Source: Bretschneidera sinensis (Eukaryota > Streptophyta > Magnoliopsida > Brassicales > Akaniaceae). From it: a DNA stretch of 64,000 nucleotides. Below the pieces are notes generated by a model. That model had not been told where the DNA came from and made no database searches. It saw only the letters and a list, made by a program, of their open reading frames with translations. This document shows, in pieces, positions 58,759-64,000 of the stretch. The stretch's first letter is position 1; every line of letters starts with the position of its first letter. A program made the translations under genes and the position numbers. The stretch spans positions 69,793,317-69,857,316 of the forward strand of contig CM043701.1 in the NCBI GenBank assembly GCA_023935145.1. Direction: 5' to 3'.

Positions 58759-58971
58759 AGTCTCTCATAATCCTCTTTTTTTTTTTTGGATAATGGATCA
58801 TTACGACCGCCCCACAATCTTTGTTCTAGGACTCTGTGGAGAATGTAAATCGCAGGATGTGCAGCGCAGTGACAGGATTCGAACCTGAAACCTTACGGGA
58901 GAACCACCGTCTCAAAAGCCGAACTTACCACTGCGCTATATGCTATGAGGACAGTCTCTCATAACCCTCTT
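58759..58971 (-). mobile_element. tRNA-derived SINE with target duplication
   Basis: The body is 58778-58952, read on the minus strand. Near its 5' end are a pol III A box (TATAGCGCAGTGGTAAG, 58924-58940) and a B box (GGTTCGAATCC, 58875-58885); a run of about 12 A closes its 3' end. Direct repeats AGTCTCTCATAA-CCTCTT flank it at 58759-58777 and 58953-58971 with one mismatch. The tail and long duplication show LINE-type reverse transcription. It is not a tRNA gene: no cloverleaf with an acceptor stem closes, and unrelated sequence follows the B box. Confidence 0.88.
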
Positions 58972-61680
58972 ATTAGATATATGGTAGGTTCACATTGCCT
59001 AACTCAAAAGTAAGACATTCGTGTTTCCTTATAACATTTTTAGCTAAAACAATATATTTAGTGATAAAAAATATTGACATTAGATGATAAATCAATACAT
59101 TTGATGATAAAAAAAAAATCACAAAATGTATAAATTTTACCATTAAATGTGATTTTTTTAATCACCAAACATGTTAATTTTTTTACTGTCAAATCTATTA
59201 TTTTATAAAAAAAAATTAGTAATAAAACATAGATGTTTCATTTTTGAGTGAGTCATGTTATGGTCTTTCCATCTTGCAATCCCTTCCTGAGCAATGCTGC
59301 AACAGCTTGGTTAATTCAAACCCAATGCATTGGGCAGAATAAATTGCAAGATAGGAGGACCAATGATTTCAATCAAAGTTGCTCACAGATTCGGATAAAA
59401 CAAAATCTCTTTGCTGGAAAACACCCATCAGATAGGAAACTTTGATTACTTCGGGTCTTGTTCCAAAATATAATTATAATCTCAGTGTGCTTTTACATTT
59501 TTGGGCGTGTGGAAAATTGGATTTGAGTCACTACAGGACATCTTAAACCCCTAGGCTAGGAGGAATAACAAAAGATGTTACCATTAGCAATTATTTATCT
59601 TATGCCAATTCTAAGCAGCTGACAGTTCAGCTCGGGTTGAGCTTTCTAGAGAGATTAACCTTCCTGTTTTCTTGTAAAGATTGTTACATATATGGATGAC
59701 TAACCGCACAATTAGAAGTTCATGCAGAATTGGATGGCAGACTAGCTAGAAGGGCATAAAGGGAATAGATTCAAAATTAACAAATTAGCAAACCCCAAGA
59801 TTAGCTCTTGGTTGGAGCTTAAAGGCACTACAAGCTAAGCAAGGTCGCCTAAAAATTAGTAAACACCCATATTAATTAATTAATTATTAGGTCATTATAT
59901 CTCCTAAGTGCTTAATGGGTTGTGCTTTGTCTGTCAATATTTGTTGCAAAACCTCATTATTACTAAAGCAGAATTTGTTATTAGTGGAGTAGTTGCTTGA
60001 ATGTTGCCATGTTTGATTCCTTAAAACCCGGGTTTTCTCGTACATGTTTTGGTCTTAGCTTTATTAACAGTTCATGGAATGATGCCATGATATTTATTGA
60101 CTAAATACAAGTCATTTAACACTAAAACCACAAGTACCGTAAATTAAAGTTGTCTTATTACTTGAATTACTCTGTGACTGTGGGGTCTGGATCTATAGAT
60201 TTTGATAAAAAACTGTAAATTTAAGTTAAATTAATTTTAATTTTTTAATTATTTTTGAATGGATATGATTTTACTATCAAATAAAAACAATATCATATTA
60301 TTTTTTAAGAATATAATAAATATATTGTTGATACGACATTATTTTTATTTAATGACAAAATTTTGTTCATCCAAAAACAATTAAAAAATTAAGATAAACT
60401 TAACTTGATTTTAAAATTCTATATTAAAATTGAGAGAATCGAAATCCGATGATGCACATCATTTCTTTGGTAAAATGTTAACATTTGGACAAGAGTATGA
60501 TTTTGATAGCTTGATTGGATCATCCTAGCTCCTTGTGTTCCTCAAAGCTTTCTCTACTAAAAAGAATTATGGAATAATGATCAGACTCCATGGCAATGAG
60601 AGGGCAACTTGGTTTAGGAGCTTTATTTATTAGAATCTTTTTCTCAATGTTTACTCCTTTAATTGCACGATTAGAGTAAATTTTTCCCTCTTGTTCTCCC
60701 CTCGGTCTTTTCAATTTAAGTATTGACATAGAGTGCTACCGCTACTGCTACCGCTACCACTACCCTAGTATTTAACTTAGGACTTTTTGTTTTGGAACAA
60801 GTAATTTGAGTTAAATTTGGTTGATACCTTTTGGTAAAAGAGGAATGCTAGTGTCAGTCATTATTGAAGGTTAGGATTCTTCTGTGCAATCCACGCGCAT
60901 ATGCGGTAATCCTTGACCGCGACTAATTTTCATGTTGGGTTAACTACTTCAACATCAATACATATATTGAAACCACTCATAATTATATGGTGGTCTGTAT
61001 CTTAAAAGTTCTGTTTGAGATAGCTCTATTCTAGTACTCTTGTCTGTGCTCCCGCTCTTGCCCTGTATGAAGTAATTACTTAGCTATGAAGTTATATTGG
61101 GTATTTGATATACAATTTAGGAAGAGTAAGAGAGAGGTGCAGAAAAAGAAAAAACAGTATCTGGCAAGAAAAAAAAATATTTTTCCTAAGGAAAAGGGTG
61201 CTTATACTGTAATAGTAAAGACTACTTTTATTTGTGTTTTTTCGAATAACTTGACCCAGGAGTGCAAATAGCTTTATTCAAGCCTGTCTTAAAACAACCT
61301 CAAGGCTCAAGCTGATGTAATTAAGTAACAATACATTAAACAGAGAATTAATAATACTAATGACTAATAGTCTGATATAGCATCACATTTTTATGAATAA
61401 AATTCAACAATCACTTGTACAATTGCGCAAACTTGTACAAACTATATGACTTGAACATTTCTTTTTTTTGGGTTATCGATCTTCAACCCAATTCACCAAA
61501 TAGTAAAGAGAATAAAACAAAGGAAAACATATAGTATAATTCAGTTGTTTCAAGGAGAGAGCATAGTTAGTTTAGCAATAGAGCTCTTTAGCCAAGGAGA
61601 TGAGAAGAATAGTTTAAAGGTGTGGAAGAGAATGGGAGACACGGGAACAACGCCCACGTTCTCCTCATATCTTATTTACT
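58972..61680. other. Intergenic DNA without a supported gene
   Basis: Only short frames are present, the best being 60520-60729 on the minus strand (69 codons, MSILKLKRPRGEQEGKIYSN), which I do not recognise and have no reason to call. A CTACCG-type hexamer cluster lies at about 60733-60762. Confidence 0.5.
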
Positions 61681-61685
61681 TTCTT

Positions 61686-61688
<3 letters not shown>

Positions 61689-61731
<43 letters not shown>
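61689..61731. repeat. (CT)n(CA)n microsatellite
   Basis: About 13 TC units are followed by about 7 AC units, some 290 bp upstream of the PLATZ start codon. CT-rich tracts are common near plant promoters. Confidence 0.95.
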
Positions 61732-61770
61732 TAACAGGCCACCCCTATTGACGAAATGTTGTGTTATATC

Positions 61771-61996
61771 TCCAAGGAATAAATATATACCCTTTCCTCT
61801 CTCGTGAACATCCATAAATACTCTTATCTCCATGCCCTACTCCTTCTCTTTCTCTCTCTCTTCTGTTACACTTACACCACTGCCTCCAAGGAATAAATAT
61901 ACACCCTTTCCTCTCTCGTGAACATCCATAAGTACTCTTATCTCCATGCCCTACTCCCTCTCTTTCTTTCTCTCTTCTGTTACACTTACACCACTG
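61771..61996 (+). promoter_or_regulatory. Tandem duplication of the PLATZ core promoter and leader
   Basis: Two copies with a 114-bp period (61771-61882 and 61885-61996) differ at about five positions. Each has TCCAAGGAATAAATATA-C (a TATA-like box), CCCTTTCCTCTCTCGTGAAC, a CT-rich stretch and CTTACACCACTG. The TATA-like boxes are AAATATATACCC and AAATATACACCC. The second copy ends 24 bp before the ATG. Confidence 0.85.
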
Positions 61997-62020
61997 TATT
62001 GATAACAGCTAAGGGTGATC

Positions 62021-63288
62021 ATGGTGTGTGTTCTTCTCTTCCTTTCTCTTATCTCAGCTAAATATGAACTTGTATGACATTTTCTTTGTAATTCATAAAT
62101 ATAATTAATGTTGTTTATGGAATTCAGAAGCCTGCATGGTTGGAAGCACTCTACACACAAAAATTCTTTGTGGCATGCTCTTACCATGAAGCCCTAAAGA
62201 AGAATGAAAAGAATGTGTGTTGTTTGGATTGCTGCATCAGCATTTGCCCTCATTGTATACCATCACATCGCTTCCATAGGCTTCTTCAGGTTCGTCGTTA
62301 TGTGTACCATGATGTTGTCCGATTGGAAGATCTTCAGAAGCTTATAGACTGCTCTAATGTTCAGGTTAGTTAGAGCATAAAACTACAATCTCATAATCTT
62401 TTTATAATTTGGTAATTAGTATCTTAATTTCTCGGTCATTAACTCTGCATAGCAATAAATAGTAAGTGGCTAACTTCACTTAAATTTTGATTAGCCTTAC
62501 ACTATAAATAGTGCCAAAGTGGTGTTTATCAAGAAGAGACCTCAGAATAGGCAATTTAAAGGAGCTGGAAACTATTGCACTTCATGTGACAGAAGCCTCC
62601 AAGAGCCTTTTATCCATTGCTCTCTTGGGTGCAAGGTAATATTTATTCATTCAATCATCACATAATTCTCCATTAAACTACTAAAAGGTTCTTCACTAAT
62701 CAATCGAACGTATTAATTCTCAAATTACAATTGCCCTCATGCATATATTTACGTAGTTGAATATTTCAGTTGATTAACAAATTATAAGATCAGTGTACAG
62801 CGAGTGAATTCCACTTCAATGTGTGTGTATATATATATATTATGTACTGTATAATGATGTGTTTTACAATATATGACAAAGTTAATACTTAATTGGAAAA
62901 TTTGTTAATGAAAGCATGTTTAATTTTGAACTACTAGGTGGACTTTGTGGTGAAGCACTATGAGGACCTCACTCCATACTTGAAGAAATGCAACAGTTTA
63001 ACACTTAGTCCTGATTTCTTGATTCCTCAAGAGATGGGAGACGATGAGATGACGAACGAAACGACACCTCATTCGACAATCGTGGACAGCGACGAGCCAA
63101 TGAGCTGGTCCTCAGGCTCATCAGGGTCAGAGAATTACATGATTACTGTAGTATGTACTGATATTGTCCGAAAGAAGAGAAGTGGTTTATGTGTGTGTGG
63201 AAGGTCTTCTAATAAGGTCTCGGATGAGGACATGGCTACAAGCATGAGCAGAAGAAAAGGCATTCCTCATAGATCTCCCTTGTGTTAG
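62021..63288 (+). CDS. PLATZ transcription factor
   Basis: Four exons: a tiny first exon at 62021 (ATG only, or ATGGTGTGT; both have GT donors), then 62128-62364, 62495-62635 and 62938-63288, all in phase 0, giving about 243-245 residues. The PLATZ domain carries its Cys/His zinc ligands: KPAWLEALYTQKFFVACSYH, NVCCLDCCISICPHCIPSHR, FHRLLQVRRYVYHDVVRLED, then NYCTSCDRSLQEPFIHCSLG and CK. The tail is the usual one, GDDEMTNETTPHSTIVDSDE, a Ser/Gly run, VRKKRSGLCVCGRSSNK and MSRRKGIPHRSPLC. PLATZ proteins are plant-specific nuclear proteins that bind A/T-rich DNA and mostly repress transcription. No damage is seen. Confidence 0.96.
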
Positions 63289-64000
63289 AAAACAAAACAA
63301 ATTTTAAACTATTTTTACAAACTTAAATTTTTAGTTTAATTTTTGATATTTTGACTGAAGACTGAATCCTTCGTATGCTTTTCTCTCTTTCTCTCAGTTA
63401 TTTAATTAATCATTTGGTCGGGTTTTTTCTTTGTCTTAATAGCATCACGTGATTCCCAATTCCAAGTTATTATTTTGTACATTTTCCTATGGATCTTTAC
63501 CATATTATATCACCCATTATGTATTCATTCAAGTTATAAATTGGAGGACCGTATTCAGCTTTGTTAATTTGCATACCTACCTATATAAATTCATTTTCTC
63601 TTCAAAGATAAAATAAAAAATAAAAAAATATCTAAAAAAAAAAGTTGAAAGAACAAATTAATACTGGACTGTTTTGAATATTATATTCAATAGGACACAA
63701 GTAAATGTAATACTGGTATTTTTCATTTTGCAAAAGGTCATATAATGAATGATTGATTCAATTACTTAAAAGTTTATACTGATAAAAAAATGATCTAACT
63801 ATTTTTTTCAGTCTAATCACAACATTATCTCATTAACTACAAATGCAACATACACGAAAATTTGCGTATGTATTAGAACAATAGAACCATGAGTTGTCCT
63901 TTGTGCCTATCAAGTGGAACATGAACTAAAACTGAAGCATTGAAAAACAGAAACAGAACTGCCTGAAAGAGGATACGATTGTAGTAAACTTCTAAAATCT
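63289..64000. other. PLATZ 3' flank
   Basis: AT-rich DNA after the stop codon. I see no further gene up to the window end. Confidence 0.5.

Noticed and set aside
58861..58940. tRNA gene on the minus strand, from the TTCGAATCC-like and AGTGGTAAG-like words
   Set aside because: The words are the pol III boxes of a SINE: there is no closing acceptor stem, and the unit has an A tail and a 19-bp target duplication.
59248..59445. 65-codon plus-strand frame
   Set aside because: Short, unrecognised and without splice or promoter context.

Overview
This is plant nuclear DNA from a eudicot. The evidence is spliced genes with GT-AG introns, a plant-only PLATZ zinc-binding transcription factor, a chloroplast-type methyltransferase, and plant lineages of LTR retrotransposon (SIRE-like Copia; Tekay/Del-like, Athila-like and Tat-like Gypsy). 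The species cannot be fixed from the sequence alone. About 47 kb of transposon-dominated DNA on the left gives way to a gene-bearing right part with two recognisable host genes.

Positions 1-29,902 form a deep nest of retroelements. A Tat-like Gypsy element on the minus strand (gag and 5' LTR kept) is cut in its gag by an 11.5-kb Athila-like element on the plus strand (17,787-29,321). Left of the Tat gag lies a SIRE-like Copia element on the minus strand (1,610 to about 16,569). It is itself cut in its integrase by a complete 8.96-kb Tekay-like element (3,983-12,938, 5-bp duplication AATAG) and again in its RNase H by a related LTR that runs off the left edge (1-1,609). Every retroelement reading frame seen is broken.

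Positions 30,048-31,645 look like a solo LTR with a 5-bp duplication. Positions 31,650-37,000 are AT-rich and hold short, same-strand fragments of host genes (a UVR/ApaG-type exon and an MRE11 exon). Positions 37,019-47,157 are a hAT transposon on the minus strand, split by a second Tekay-like element whose left LTR was lost with the middle of the hAT transposase. Low-complexity intergenic DNA follows to 48.5 kb.

The first host gene (48,568-54,854, plus strand, eight coding exons) encodes a putative plastid SAM-dependent methyltransferase with an N-terminal four-cysteine zinc ribbon. Its exon 5 has an apparent 2-nt loss that breaks the frame, and intron 6 carries a retrotransposon remnant. 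Positions 55-62 kb are intergenic, with a likely degraded repeat, four G-boxes, a MITE-like inverted repeat and a complete tRNA-derived SINE with a 19-bp duplication. The second host gene is an intact PLATZ gene (62,021-63,288, plus strand, four exons). A 114-bp tandem duplication that includes the TATA-like box lies directly upstream of it.

No new enzymatic system was found. The most useful leads are the frameshift in the methyltransferase, the duplicated PLATZ core promoter, the gene-fragment cluster, and the insertion order readable from the nest.
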